Counted from the stretch's first letter, positions 17,313-27,276 are shown. The stretch: DNA of 64,000 nucleotides from Parabacteroides sp. TM07-1AC (GCF_003480915.1 NZ_QUKD01000010.1:62001-126000); one strand, 5' to 3'. The notes: generated from the sequence alone by a model not told the origin. Program-made: numbers and translations.

Positions 17313-17694
17313 TAGGTTTTAAATAGGTATTAGTCTTTAAGGCAAAAAGATTGTTTAGGTTATCTGCATGCAAAGATGCGGCATTTTATATTACTGAACA
17401 AATAAAAAAAGATATTATAAAACACATTTTTAAGATTATCGAAACTTATTTGCAGCTTCTTCTATTTTTTAACAATTGGATCTCGGCTTTTAATTATCGG
17501 TTTATACGGGAAGTATTTCCGATTTCCCGTTGATTAACAATCAGTAAGCAGGTATACTTTTTACTTGTTATTACTGTATGCCTTTTTTAGCATTCCTAAA
17601 CTAAAAAATCCAACTTTCTAACACATGCAAAAATATAAATGTTTTTTTAATAAATCCTATAATAAGGCATAGTTTACCTCTTCGGGATTTTATG
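17313..17694. other. AT-rich gap without recognisable gene
   Basis: This stretch has homopolymer A and T runs and only one short open frame (17351-17533, 60 codons) with no start context and no recognisable motif. Apart from the promoter element at its right end I see nothing in it. Confidence 0.5.
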
Positions 17695-17702
17695 TATTTT
17701 TG
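17695..17702 (+). promoter_or_regulatory. -7 element TATTTTTG for queD-queE
   Basis: Match to TAnnTTTG, 62 bases upstream of queD. A TTTA box lies 18 bases further upstream (17673-17676). Confidence 0.5.
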
Positions 17703-17763
17703 CCGCCGTATCGAGGTGACATTTAGATACAATATATAAACGTCTTAAATTGCATAATTTAGC

Positions 17764-18096
17764 ATGTATACCGTAATTAAAAGAATGGAGATATCGGCTG
17801 CACACAGTCTGAAACTCTCTTATTCCAGCAAATGTGAGAACCTGCACGGTCACAACTGGATCATCACTGTCTACTGTCGCTCGAAAGAATTGAACGCCGA
17901 TGGCATGGTAATAGACTTTAGCCATATCAAAGAATCGATAAAAAATAAGCTGGACCATCAGAATCTGAATGAAGTCCTGCCTTTCAATCCGACGGCCGAG
18001 AATATGGCCCGATGGATATGCGACCAGTTACCTAATTGTTATAAAGTAGAAATTAAAGAGTCAGAATCAAACACTGCGATCTATGAGAAAGATTAA
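17764..18096 (+). CDS. queD: 6-carboxytetrahydropterin synthase
   Basis: 110 residues of the QueD/PTPS fold. Metal ligands are visible as His14 (AAHSL) and His28/His30 (LHGHNW), and the catalytic cysteine is Cys24 (SSKCENLHGH). The C-terminal VEIKESESNTAIYE carries the usual substrate-binding glutamate. It converts dihydroneopterin triphosphate to carboxytetrahydropterin in the queuosine (7-deazaguanine) pathway. The gene overlaps queE by 14 bases, so the two are translationally coupled. The usual QueC and QueF partners are not in the window. Confidence 0.96.
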   Translation: MYTVIKRMEISAAHSLKLSYSSKCENLHGHNWIITVYCRSKELNADGMVIDFSHIKESIKNKLDHQNLNEVLPFNPTAENMARWICDQLPNCYKVEIKESESNTAIYEKD

Positions 18097-18628
18097 TCAA
18101 ATTTTTTACAGCCTGCAAGGGGAAGGCTATCACACCGGCAAAGCCGCTGTTTTCATCCGTTTTTCCGGATGCAACCTGAAATGTTCGTTTTGTGATACGG
18201 AACATGAAGAAGGAACACCGATGTCGGATGAAGAAATATTGGAGGCAATCTCTGCCTATCCGTCGAACATGGTCATACTGACCGGTGGTGAACCGGCGTT
18301 ATGGATCGACGATACATTTATCGACATGCTTCACAAAGCGGGTAAATATATATGTATAGAAACAAACGGTACACGTCCGCTGCCTAAAGGAATCGACTGG
18401 GTGACCTGTTCTCCGAAAGAGGGAGCACCGCTCAAAATCGATCATATGGATGAAGTCAAGGTAGTTTATCTGGGACAGGACCTGTCCTCTTACATCCAGC
18501 TGCCTGCCAAACACCATTTCCTTCAGCCCTGTTCCTGCCGGAATACAATGGAAATAGTGAACTATATCCAGCAACATCCGGAATGGCGGCTCAGTCTGCA
18601 GACACATAAGTTGATCGATATTGCATAA
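18083..18628 (+). CDS. queE: 7-carboxy-7-deazaguanine synthase (radical SAM)
   Basis: 181 residues. The radical-SAM cluster motif is CX3CX2C (Cys30, Cys34, Cys37 in GCNLKCSFCDTE), preceded by FYSLQGEG, the QueE signature. The glycine-rich SAM-binding motif TGGEP is present, as is a C-terminal LSLQTHKLIDI. It converts carboxytetrahydropterin to 7-carboxy-7-deazaguanine and so works directly after QueD. The short length is typical of compact QueE proteins. The start overlaps the queD end. A long inverted-repeat element lies just downstream. Confidence 0.96.
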   Translation: MRKINQIFYSLQGEGYHTGKAAVFIRFSGCNLKCSFCDTEHEEGTPMSDEEILEAISAYPSNMVILTGGEPALWIDDTFIDMLHKAGKYICIETNGTRPLPKGIDWVTCSPKEGAPLKIDHMDEVKVVYLGQDLSSYIQLPAKHHFLQPCSCRNTMEIVNYIQQHPEWRLSLQTHKLIDIA

Positions 18629-18643
18629 AAACAAAGAAGCGGC

Positions 18644-18785
18644 TGTGTCAAAATAGCTATTACCGAACGCAGACCACGCAGAATACACAGAATTACGCAG
18701 ATTATTTTATTAAAATCAATATTGTCTGCGTTGCTCTGCGCCCTGTCTGCGTATTCTGCGTTCCCTAATATAGAATTTTGACACA
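18644..18785. repeat. Inverted-repeat element with 11-bp perfect ends and ACGCAGA repeats
   Basis: Ends TGTGTCAAAAT (18644-18654) and ATTTTGACACA are perfect inverted repeats. Inside, ACGCAGA occurs three times on the left and its complement TCTGCGT repeatedly on the right, so the 142 bases can fold into one long hairpin. It sits between the convergent queE and dihydroorotase genes and may act as a bidirectional terminator. A related shorter copy is at 61908-61959. No target-site duplication was seen. Confidence 0.65.
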
Positions 18786-18802
18786 ATTAGTATCTTTTCT
18801 TA

Positions 18803-20143
18803 TTAAATATACCGAACTTCCATCCCTCGTACGTCGTCATTGATAACGCCATTGTCATACACCAGCTGTCCGTTGACAAAGGTATGGGTGACACTATGAT
18901 GGAATGTCGTACCTTCAAACGGCGACCATCCGCATTTATACAATATATTTTCAGGAGCCACCGTCCAGCATTTTTCCGGATCCACAAGAACCAGGTCGGC
19001 ATAATAACCCGGACGGATATAACCGCGACGGTCGATATGGAACAGATCAGCCGGCATATGCGCCATCTTTTCCACTACTTTCTCATACGTAAAGCAACCT
19101 TCCGCCACCATCTCCAACATGCCTGCCAATGAGTGTTGCACCAACGGACCACCCGAAGCCGCTTTTAGGCAACTGCCCTCCTTTTCCGCGGGCAGATGCG
19201 GAGCATGGTCGGTAGCCACAATATCGATCGTATTATCATTGACGGCATTACGCAAGGCAGTCCGGTCCGCCAATGTTTTAATAGAAGGATTCCATTTGAT
19301 CCGATTGCCATACCGGGCATAATCGCCGTCATGAAACCAAAGATGATGCACGCAAACTTCACCTGTAATCTTCTTTTCACCCAGAGGCACTGCGTTGCTT
19401 AACAAAGTCAACTCCTTCGCCGTCGACAAATGCAGAATATGCAAACGCGAATTTAATCGGGTTGCCAATTCGACCGCTTCGGCAGAAGAGGCATAACAGG
19501 CTTCCTCGCTTCTGATCTTGCTATGGAAAGAAATATCGAGATCTTCTCCGTACTTCTCCGTATAATAGGCAATATTGCGTTTGATGACTTCTTCCTTTTC
19601 CGCATGGATGGCGATCAGCATGTCCGCTTCACCGAAGATACGTTCCAGGCTCTCTTTCTTATCTACCAGCATATTCCCCGTAGAAGAACCGAGAAAGAGC
19701 TTCAGGCCCGGCACACGACTACGATCCAGTTTACGTATCTCATCCATATTATCGTTCGTTCCCCCGAAGAAGAAAGAATAGTTGGCTACGGAAGTTTCCG
19801 CACCACGCTGAAGTTTCCATTCCAGATCGGCAATCGTAGTAGTCTGCGGCTTGGTGTTCGGCATATCCATAAAACTGGTTATACCGCCAGCCACGGCAGC
19901 ACGGCTTTCACTGGCAATGTCTCCTTTATGCGTCAGACCCGGTTCACGGAAATGCACCTGGTCGTCGATCGCTCCCGGCAACAGGAGTTTCCCTCCGGCA
20001 TCGATCACCTGCACAGCAGAAACTGTCTCGGGCACGCTTCCTTCATATACCTCAGCTATTTTATCTCCATCGATCAGGACAGCACCTCTAAACATGCGTC
20101 CTTCATTCACTATATGAGCGTTTTTTATCAGCGTCTTATTCAT
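18803..20143 (-). CDS. pyrC: Dihydroorotase
   Basis: 446 residues, amidohydrolase fold, class I dihydroorotase. Visible motifs are [16 protein letters not shown] near residue 60, [13 protein letters not shown] with the expected carboxylated lysine, HILHLSTA, and the DHAPH metal/catalytic motif. The first metal-binding motif reads DQVH where class I enzymes usually have HVH, so one histidine is replaced by Gln. I believe this is shared by Bacteroidales dihydroorotases rather than an inactivating mutation. It catalyses ring closure of carbamoyl aspartate in pyrimidine synthesis. It is downstream of the GT2 and PL8 genes on the same strand. Confidence 0.94.
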   Translation of the reverse strand: MNKTLIKNAHIVNEGRMFRGAVLIDGDKIAEVYEGSVPETVSAVQVIDAGGKLLLPGAIDDQVHFREPGLTHKGDIASESRAAVAGGITSFMDMPNTKPQTTTIADLEWKLQRGAETSVANYSFFFGGTNDNMDEIRKLDRSRVPGLKLFLGSSTGNMLVDKKESLERIFGEADMLIAIHAEKEEVIKRNIAYYTEKYGEDLDISFHSKIRSEEACYASSAEAVELATRLNSRLHILHLSTAKELTLLSNAVPLGEKKITGEVCVHHLWFHDGDYARYGNRIKWNPSIKTLADRTALRNAVNDNTIDIVATDHAPHLPAEKEGSCLKAASGGPLVQHSLAGMLEMVAEGCFTYEKVVEKMAHMPADLFHIDRRGYIRPGYYADLVLVDPEKCWTVAPENILYKCGWSPFEGTTFHHSVTHTFVNGQLVYDNGVINDDVRGMEVRYI

Positions 20144-20188
20144 ATGCTTTGTGTTTATTTGTCACAAATGTACAAGATTTTATTCAAA

Positions 20189-22969
20189 TCACCTTAATTT
20201 CAGCACCCCCAAAGAAGAAGGAATATGGAAATCCGGCTGGGTGGCATCGGGAATGATCCAGGACGACCAGATCACTTGTTCCTCTTTCGGTCCGTAATAA
20301 TCGGCACGGTACACGCCCATGCGTATTTCTCCTTCCGAAGAGATCACTCCCATTTCTTCCAGGCTTTTCAAAGGGATGGAACCTTCCACGATATAAGAAT
20401 CCGTACCGACATGGGTTCCCAGCTTCAATCCTTTAAAGTTCCAGCTGAAATCAAACTGACGGTAGAACTTCGCATGATAGTCCATCACCTTGCCGTGCGG
20501 GTCGATCTCGGCACAATAGTAATCCTTCATGGCAGGGTCTTTGCTGAAGAAGAACTCGATGCGGTCGCTACTGCCAACCGAGGCTTCGGTCTTTTCATTA
20601 TTATATATGATCGTAGAATCGGACACCTCGTAGATGAAATACAAATTCTTCCGGTCATGGCAGACGGAGAATGTCGTCCGGTCTTTCACAGCCCCGTCCC
20701 ACGGAGCGGTCAAACCGGATACGGCAACAGGTATCTGCGCCCAGTCGTCTTTCTTCCCGTCTACCGAAATCGATTTTACCGACGGGGCACTGATAACAGG
20801 GGTAACCGATATGCTCTGTCCCGGAGCCTGATCGGACGGCTGCATGATCTTCAAATCATAGTTGTTGATCTTCAGCGATAAAGAAGACTGCGTATGTGTC
20901 GGATCACTAGCTACGACACGGATCGTTCCGTTTTCTGTTGAAAGCATATAAATACCCGGTGTCTGTATCTCCAGCAGCAGATTATCCGCCAGGCGGATCT
21001 TCCCTTTCTGATAGGCAGTAATATAAAAACGATGACCGATCTCCACCGCCTGCATGGTCTCATCGTTACAAAGCAAATGGATATTGTCGGTCGAAAAAGA
21101 GGCAGTCCGCTCAGCCGAAACGGCTGGTAATATCAGGTATTGATAAGAAGCCGGCGATTCTTTCGGATGACGTATATACAAAGAAACAACCTCCCCTTCT
21201 ACCTGCTGCGGCGTATAGGATCCCATAAAATCGGACCAGCTGCCGGAACGCTTTTCGGAGATGGCTACACTATTCGCCTGTTGCATCAGGATGTATCCTG
21301 TACTGTCATGATAAAAACGTAAAGCCTTACCGTTTGACTTAAAAGTGCCGTTCACCGTATGCCAGCGGTTATTCTGAAAATAGGACAACTCTCCTCGCTT
21401 CTTCCGTTGGTCGACCGAAGTTGTCAGACTCAAAGTGCTGTCTGTCTTTATACCGGCACCCAGGCACAAAACATAATCGTCCGTCATCACCCACGCTTTA
21501 CGGGCGTGTACACCGTCGCGGTTGACAACCATGGCGGTCATGCCTGTACGTCCATCCGTTACGCCGCCGACAAACGCACTCTCATTGCGGGTATGCGCTC
21601 CGTATTTGCGCGGCGAAGGAACCGGAGCATCCGTTTCATAAGAGGTGATTCCCGGTATTTTGCGCCAGTCCCAAAAAGGAAAGACATTCAGATATTCATC
21701 CCCATGACGGTAAATATACGTGGCACCGTCGCCCATATAGAAACCTTTCAGGTTATCCTCGTTCACCAGCTCGGTGCCGATCACGCGTTCGGAAGCCATC
21801 TTGACGGAAGCCATCCACTTCGGTGCCCGATGGACGGTCTGATCCGAATCCCAAAAATGTTTTTGTCCGGTGAATGAAGCCTCTTCCGAGGATTGGGGCG
21901 GGAAGTTATCATTCAGGAAAGCATCCAGCTTGCTGACATCAGCCGGTGCACTGCCTTTCTTCAGCGAATTGGCGGCATTCCCGATGGCAAGCGCTTTATG
22001 GATGGGTGCATTATGAAATAACTGACGGTCAAGTGCATTCACATCCATATATCCCCGCCAGATAATCCAGCGATAACCTTCCGTCAGTAAATTATTCAAT
22101 ATAGATTGCTGTTCGGCATTCAAGGCAAATGACGTTCCGGCAAACAGCCCCGAATAGAAGCTCATTTCCCCCAAATAAGCCAACCCGTAATTACCGAACT
22201 GCTGCTGCGGTCCATGCTGATGAAAACTCCAGTCGCTCTTAATACCCTCCTCACGTTCGGTCGTTATCTCAGAGACGATCGTATCGCGCGCCGCCTTCAC
22301 CAGTTCGTAATCATCCAGTAACAATCCTTTCATCAGCACGTTACCAGCCAGCCAGACTTTGTTCTGTCCGGTCATGCCGAAGCGGGCATTATCCATTACC
22401 TTCACAGCTTCTTTCAATTCATCGGGACGCATCTGCGTGCGAAGCAAAAGAAAAGCAGGTCCGAATGTTTTCGGGATGCCAATCTCGTTATACCACCAGT
22501 TCTTACAAACCGGCTTCGTACGGAACCAATAATCGAGTGCCTGATGGATCACCGTCGAGAAGCGGGGCGACCAGGTGCAGGAAGGCCCTTCGGCATGATA
22601 GAGTTTAGCCAACTCCAACACGCGGTCTGCATGTTTCTTGGCATCCCAGCCCGAACGTTTGGTATCGTTATAGTTGATATCCGCCCAAGAACCGTCTTCA
22701 CGGATACTGTCCATATACTTCTTGATGTTATCCAGGTTAAAAGGATAACGCTGATGCAGCTCCACGACTACCTGATCGGACATTTCCGTCTCCGGCGGAA
22801 TACCGGCAAGTATGCGGTTCAGCAAATCCGATTCATTATTGGAGTCAATCAATGACTGCGTATAATTCTGCCGTATCTTCTCCAGTTCTTCCTGCGGTGT
22901 CTGCGAGAACACTTTTACGGGCAAAAACAAGAATGCGGCTAACAAGAATGTGTTTGTAAGGAGTCTCAT
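20189..22969 (-). CDS. Polysaccharide lyase family 8 with C-terminal CBM9-like domain
   Basis: 926 residues with a signal peptide (about 1-22). The N-terminal alpha/alpha-toroid and central beta-sandwich match chondroitinase AC, hyaluronate and xanthan lyases. Likely catalytic residues are Asn203 (TGQN), His252 and Tyr261 (QHGPQQQFGNYG) and Arg315 (ALDRQLF); their spacing matches chondroitinase AC. GVTDGRTGM marks the central domain. From about residue 740 a further beta-domain (VDGKKDDWAQIP ... DRIEFFFSKDP) looks like a CBM9/DOMON-type sugar-binding module. The substrate is unknown; a glycosaminoglycan is the family guess. It is 18 bases downstream of the GT2 gene and 45 bases upstream of dihydroorotase, with no SusCD pair nearby. 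Confidence 0.93.
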   Translation of the reverse strand: MRLLTNTFLLAAFLFLPVKVFSQTPQEELEKIRQNYTQSLIDSNNESDLLNRILAGIPPETEMSDQVVVELHQRYPFNLDNIKKYMDSIREDGSWADINYNDTKRSGWDAKKHADRVLELAKLYHAEGPSCTWSPRFSTVIHQALDYWFRTKPVCKNWWYNEIGIPKTFGPAFLLLRTQMRPDELKEAVKVMDNARFGMTGQNKVWLAGNVLMKGLLLDDYELVKAARDTIVSEITTEREEGIKSDWSFHQHGPQQQFGNYGLAYLGEMSFYSGLFAGTSFALNAEQQSILNNLLTEGYRWIIWRGYMDVNALDRQLFHNAPIHKALAIGNAANSLKKGSAPADVSKLDAFLNDNFPPQSSEEASFTGQKHFWDSDQTVHRAPKWMASVKMASERVIGTELVNEDNLKGFYMGDGATYIYRHGDEYLNVFPFWDWRKIPGITSYETDAPVPSPRKYGAHTRNESAFVGGVTDGRTGMTAMVVNRDGVHARKAWVMTDDYVLCLGAGIKTDSTLSLTTSVDQRKKRGELSYFQNNRWHTVNGTFKSNGKALRFYHDSTGYILMQQANSVAISEKRSGSWSDFMGSYTPQQVEGEVVSLYIRHPKESPASYQYLILPAVSAERTASFSTDNIHLLCNDETMQAVEIGHRFYITAYQKGKIRLADNLLLEIQTPGIYMLSTENGTIRVVASDPTHTQSSLSLKINNYDLKIMQPSDQAPGQSISVTPVISAPSVKSISVDGKKDDWAQIPVAVSGLTAPWDGAVKDRTTFSVCHDRKNLYFIYEVSDSTIIYNNEKTEASVGSSDRIEFFFSKDPAMKDYYCAEIDPHGKVMDYHAKFYRQFDFSWNFKGLKLGTHVGTDSYIVEGSIPLKSLEEMGVISSEGEIRMGVYRADYYGPKEEQVIWSSWIIPDATQPDFHIPSSLGVLKLR

Positions 22970-22987
22970 GGTATTCGGTTTAATATT

Positions 22988-23725
22988 CTATTTCTTCTGC
23001 GGATACTTACGGAAGAAGCTCCACCATTTCAGTTTAAGCACACCAAACAAGGCTTCGCCGAAAATAGAAGAGTTCATCTTCGATGTTCCCAGTACACGGT
23101 TAATAAAGATGATCGGCACTTCAACCAGTTTGAAGCCGCACTTATAAGCCGTGAACTTCATCTCTATCTGAAAAGCGTATCCCTTGAAATGAATATGATC
23201 GAGGTCTATCGTTTCGAGCACTTCCCGGCGATAGCATTTGAAGCCCGCCGTCGTATCCTGTATCTTCATACCTGTAACAAAACGGACATAGACCGATGCA
23301 TAATAAGACATCAGCACACGTCCCAGCGGCCAGTTTACCACATTCACGCCATTACTGTAACGTGAACCGATAGCCACATCCCCGCCCTGCTCCGTACAGG
23401 CTGCATATAGTTTCGGAAGATCGTTCGGATTATGGCTGAAGTCGGCATCCATCTCGAAGACAAAATCGTATTTATGTTCGATAGCCCACTTGAAGCCGCA
23501 AATGTAGGCAGTACCCAATCCCAGCTTTCCTTGTCTTTCTACCATGAAAAGACGTTCGGGGAACTCTTTCTGCAAACGTTTCACAATATCTGCTGTCCCG
23601 TCGGGTGAGCCGTCATCTATAATCAAAATATGAAATTCTTTCTCCAACCCAAACACCGCACGGATAATATTCTCAACATTCTCTTTCTCGTTGTAGGTAG
23701 GAATAATAACAATACTGTCTGACAT
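22988..23725 (-). CDS. Polyprenol-phosphate mannosyltransferase-like GT2 glycosyltransferase
   Basis: 245 residues, GT-A fold of family GT2. IIPTYNEKENV at the N-terminus, IIDDGSPDGTAD, and the metal-binding EMDADFSHNP motif are clear. GSRYSNGVNVVNWPLGR and DTTAGFKCYRR match dolichol/polyprenol monophosphate mannose synthases. It has no C-terminal membrane domain. It would charge a lipid carrier with a hexose for glycan or protein O-glycosylation. It is the first gene of the minus-strand group with the PL8 and dihydroorotase genes, divergent from mfd. Confidence 0.92.
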   Translation of the reverse strand: MSDSIVIIPTYNEKENVENIIRAVFGLEKEFHILIIDDGSPDGTADIVKRLQKEFPERLFMVERQGKLGLGTAYICGFKWAIEHKYDFVFEMDADFSHNPNDLPKLYAACTEQGGDVAIGSRYSNGVNVVNWPLGRVLMSYYASVYVRFVTGMKIQDTTAGFKCYRREVLETIDLDHIHFKGYAFQIEMKFTAYKCGFKLVEVPIIFINRVLGTSKMNSSIFGEALFGVLKLKWWSFFRKYPQKK

Positions 23726-23735
23726 AAAAACTTTG

Positions 23736-23914
23736 TTTTAATTGAAAATTGAAAATTGAGAATTGAAAATCGACTGATACAGATTCCATTTCCAATTGCC
23801 AACTGCAATGCGAAGGTAGATATTTTCATTGATTTAACGAGTATGATTGCAACATTTTCTCTACATTTGCAAAGATATAGTTTTCAATTATCAATTATCA
23901 ATTTTCAATTAACC
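23736..23914. repeat. Heptamer arrays in inverted orientation between the GT2 gene and mfd
   Basis: Left arm (23740-23771) repeats ATTGAAA/ATTGAGA every 7 bases. Right arm (23880-23912) carries the complement as CAATTAT/CAATTTT, also every 7 bases. The arms can pair around about 110 bases that contain two promoter-like motifs. Confidence 0.6.
23862..23877. promoter_or_regulatory. Abutting divergent -7 elements for mfd (+) and the GT2 gene (-)
   Basis: Plus strand TACATTTG at 23862-23869 is followed at once by CAAAGATA at 23870-23877, which reads TATCTTTG on the minus strand. Both are full TAnnTTTG matches facing the two divergent genes. A minus-strand TTG lies 21 bases upstream of the minus -7 box. 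Confidence 0.55.
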
Positions 23915-23916
23915 AG

Positions 23917-26900
23917 TTGGAGGTACAAGAATTACTTAAGATATTTGCCGCCCATCCACAAATAACCGCATTAGATACCCTTTTGAACGGTAATACGTCA
24001 AACAATATATTCCTCAAAGGGCTAAACGGTTCGGGCGCAGCAATGATGATCGCTTCTCTTTTTTTAAAAAGAAGGGGAAGCTATGTGTGCGTGCTTAACG
24101 ACCAGGAAGAAGCCGGTTACTTCTATCACGACCTGATGCAACTGACCGCAAGCAATGATATTTACTTTTTCCCGTCCGCTTACCGGCGTGCAATCAAATA
24201 CGGACATATCGATCCGGCAAACGAAATACTTCGCACGGAAGTGCTCAGCGTGCTCCAGGATCCGGAAGCTCCGTTCGTGATCGTCACCTATCCCGATGCG
24301 CTGGCGGAAAAAGTGATTTCGCGTGAGGACCTGAAACAGAACACACTGAAGATAAGCGTCAGGGAGAAGCTGGATAATATGTTCGTATCCGATGTACTGG
24401 ACGAGTATGGCTTCGAGCAGGTCGATTATGTATACGAGCCGGGGCAGTATGCCATACGCGGCAGTATCCTGGACGTGTTCTCTTTTTCATACGAGTTTCC
24501 TTATCGTATCGACTTCTTCGGAAGCGAGGTGGAAACGATCCGTACGTTCGATGTAGAGACGCAGTTGTCCAAAGAGAAACTGGACAGTATTTATATCGTG
24601 CCGGAGATGAATAAAAGCAACCGGACGAATACGTTATTGCTGGATTCACTGCCTCCGAAAACCCTGCTGGCGACGAAAGACCTGGCATGGACCAAAGAGC
24701 GTATCGACAGTTTGTGGAACGAAGAACCCGTTGTCGGTGATGAAGAATCGTTCACCGACATCAGTAAGATGCGTGCCAAACTGGTTACCGGAGATGATTT
24801 CCTGCGGGCAGCACTGAACTTCCGCCGGATGCATTTCGGGATGCGCCCGACCGGCGTAGCGGATGCCACCCTCACATTCAGCACACAGGCACAACCCATT
24901 TATCATAAGAATTTCGAAATGGTGAGCGAGTCTTTCCGGAATTATCTGGAGAGCGGCTATACAATCTATATATTAAGCGACGTAGAAAAGCAGGCGACAC
25001 GTATCCGCGCCATCTTCGAAGACCGGGGGGAAGACATTCCTTTTACTTCGGTCAACAAGACGGTACACGAAGGGTTTGCCGACGATACATTGCGTATCTG
25101 CCTCTTTACGGATCACCAGCTCTTCGACCGTTTCCATAAGTTCAACCTGAAAAGTGAGAAAGCACGGAGCGGAAAGCTCACCCTGTCGCTGAAAGAACTG
25201 AACCAATTCACAACCGGCGATTACATCGTGCATATCGACCACGGTGTCGGACAGTTCGGCGGACTGGTACGCACCGAGGTGAACGGCAAGATACAGGAAG
25301 TGATCAAGCTGATCTATCAGAACAACGATATTATCTTCGTCAGCATACACTCGCTGCACAAACTATCCAAATACAAGGGGAAAGACAGCGGCGAGCCGCC
25401 CAAGCTGAACAAGCTGGGAACCGGTGCCTGGGAGAAGATGAAGGAGAAGACCAAGAAGAAAGTCAAGGACATTGCCCGCGACCTGATCCTTCTTTATTCC
25501 CAGCGCAAACAGGAAAAAGGTTTCTCTTACTCTCCGGACAGTTTCATGCAACATGAGCTGGAGGCAAGCTTCATTTACGAAGATACGCCCGACCAGATGA
25601 AAGCAACCAGCGAGGTGAAGGAGGACATGGAAAGTGCCCGCCCGATGGACCGCCTGATTTGTGGTGACGTTGGTTTCGGGAAGACCGAGGTGGCGGTACG
25701 TGCAGCATTCAAGGCGGTATCCGACAATAAACAAGTGGCGGTATTGGTGCCGACAACGGTACTTGCTTTCCAGCATTTCCAAACATTCTCGGAACGATTG
25801 AAAGATTTCCCCTGCAAGATCGATTATATCAGCCGGGCAAGGACAACGGCGCAAATCAAAGCGACATTGAAAGAGGTTGCCGACGGGCAGGTGAACATTC
25901 TGATCGGTACGCACCGCATCGTCAGCAAGGATGTCAAGTTCAAAGACCTGGGATTGCTTATCATTGACGAGGAACAGAAGTTCGGCGTATCCGTTAAGGA
26001 AAAACTCCGTCAGATGAAAGTAAATGTGGATACGCTGACGATGACGGCAACGCCTATTCCGCGAACATTGCAGTTCTCATTGATGGGTGCCCGCGACCTG
26101 AGCAGCATCACGACTCCCCCACCCAACCGTTATCCGGTGCAGACGGAAGTAGAACGTTTCAATCCGGACATCATCCGCGAAGCCATCAACTTCGAGATGA
26201 GCCGTAACGGACAGGTATTCTTTATAAATAACCGCATTCAGAACATTTACGAAATAGAGACGCTGGTCCGTCGGGAAGTGCCGGATGCCCGCGTGGCAGT
26301 CGGACACGGACAGATGGAGCCGGAGAAACTGGAGAAGATCATCCTCGACTTCGTCAACTACGAATATGATGTGCTGATCGCCACCAGTATCGTGGAAAGC
26401 GGCATCGACGTACCGAATGCCAACACCATCATCATCAACAACGCACAGCAGTTCGGCTTGTCCGACCTGCATCAGTTGCGCGGCCGTGTGGGACGAAGCA
26501 ACCGCAAGGCGTTCTGTTACCTGCTCTCTCCGCCTCTGTCCTCATTGACTCAGGAGGCACGCCGCCGTCTGCAGGCGATCGAGAATTTTTCCGAACTGGG
26601 AAGCGGTATTCATATTGCCATGCAGGACCTCGACATTCGTGGGGCGGGTAATATGCTGGGGGCTGAACAAAGCGGCTTCATCGCTGACCTGGGATATGAA
26701 ACGTATCAGAAAATCCTGGAAGAGGCAGTCGATGAACTGAAGAGCGAAGAGTTTGCCGACCTGTATGCCGACTCGGAGGATGGGAAACGGGATTCGGGTA
26801 GCGAATATGTCCGCGAAACCTATATCGAAAGCGATCTGGAACTGATGTTTCCTCCTACTTATATCCCTAACGACTCGGAGCGTATTTCGCTGTATCGCGA

Positions 26901-27264
26901 ACTGGATAAAATGGAAGAGGAACGGGATATACTGGCTTTCACGGAACGGCTGAAAGACCGTTTCGGCAAGATACCGAAAGAGGGTAAAGAGTTGATCCGC
27001 ATCGTCCGTCTCCGCCGGATGGCAAAGAAGCTGGGTATGGAAAAACTGGTTCTGAAGAAGGGGCAGATGAGTATCTTCCTGATCAACAATCCGGACAGTA
27101 CGTACTATCAGAGCGAGGCTTTCGACAAGTTGCTCGCTTTTATCCAGAAACATCCGCGCGAGTGCAACCTCCGCGATCAGAACGGCAAGCGCAGCATCGT
27201 GATAAAGAATGTCCGCACAGTAGAGACCGCCTGCGCATTAGTGGAAGAAATAGAAAAATCATAA
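23917..27264 (+). CDS. mfd: Transcription-repair coupling factor
   Basis: 1115 residues from a TTG start at 23917. No upstream ATG is in frame, and the first internal ATG would remove about 40 residues of the UvrB-like domain, so TTG is preferred. Order: UvrB-homology N-terminal region, CarD-type RNA-polymerase-interaction domain (FTTGDYIVHIDHGVGQFGG), then an SF2 translocase with Walker A GDVGFGKT (583-590), DEEQ box at 684-687, TATPIPRT, and the QLRGRVGRSNR helicase motif. A C-terminal TRCF domain follows. It removes stalled RNA polymerase and recruits UvrA. It lies 12 bases before the acyl-CoA ligase gene. Confidence 0.96.
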   Translation: MEVQELLKIFAAHPQITALDTLLNGNTSNNIFLKGLNGSGAAMMIASLFLKRRGSYVCVLNDQEEAGYFYHDLMQLTASNDIYFFPSAYRRAIKYGHIDPANEILRTEVLSVLQDPEAPFVIVTYPDALAEKVISREDLKQNTLKISVREKLDNMFVSDVLDEYGFEQVDYVYEPGQYAIRGSILDVFSFSYEFPYRIDFFGSEVETIRTFDVETQLSKEKLDSIYIVPEMNKSNRTNTLLLDSLPPKTLLATKDLAWTKERIDSLWNEEPVVGDEESFTDISKMRAKLVTGDDFLRAALNFRRMHFGMRPTGVADATLTFSTQAQPIYHKNFEMVSESFRNYLESGYTIYILSDVEKQATRIRAIFEDRGEDIPFTSVNKTVHEGFADDTLRICLFTDHQLFDRFHKFNLKSEKARSGKLTLSLKELNQFTTGDYIVHIDHGVGQFGGLVRTEVNGKIQEVIKLIYQNNDIIFVSIHSLHKLSKYKGKDSGEPPKLNKLGTGAWEKMKEKTKKKVKDIARDLILLYSQRKQEKGFSYSPDSFMQHELEASFIYEDTPDQMKATSEVKEDMESARPMDRLICGDVGFGKTEVAVRAAFKAVSDNKQVAVLVPTTVLAFQHFQTFSERLKDFPCKIDYISRARTTAQIKATLKEVADGQVNILIGTHRIVSKDVKFKDLGLLIIDEEQKFGVSVKEKLRQMKVNVDTLTMTATPIPRTLQFSLMGARDLSSITTPPPNRYPVQTEVERFNPDIIREAINFEMSRNGQVFFINNRIQNIYEIETLVRREVPDARVAVGHGQMEPEKLEKIILDFVNYEYDVLIATSIVESGIDVPNANTIIINNAQQFGLSDLHQLRGRVGRSNRKAFCYLLSPPLSSLTQEARRRLQAIENFSELGSGIHIAMQDLDIRGAGNMLGAEQSGFIADLGYETYQKILEEAVDELKSEEFADLYADSEDGKRDSGSEYVRETYIESDLELMFPPTYIPNDSERISLYRELDKMEEERDILAFTERLKDRFGKIPKEGKELIRIVRLRRMAKKLGMEKLVLKKGQMSIFLINNPDSTYYQSEAFDKLLAFIQKHPRECNLRDQNGKRSIVIKNVRTVETACALVEEIEKS

Positions 27265-27276
27265 AATGAAGATGTC

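Noticed and set aside
17351..17533. 60-codon open frame in the AT-rich gap after the STN operon
   Set aside because: No start context, no recognisable motif, and composition expected of AT-rich intergenic sequence.
18644..18785. Insertion sequence
   Set aside because: No transposase frame and no target-site duplication; at most a MITE-like or terminator element.
19523..20197. 224-codon plus-strand frame opposite dihydroorotase
   Set aside because: It lies antisense to an enzyme with intact motifs and has no domain features of its own.
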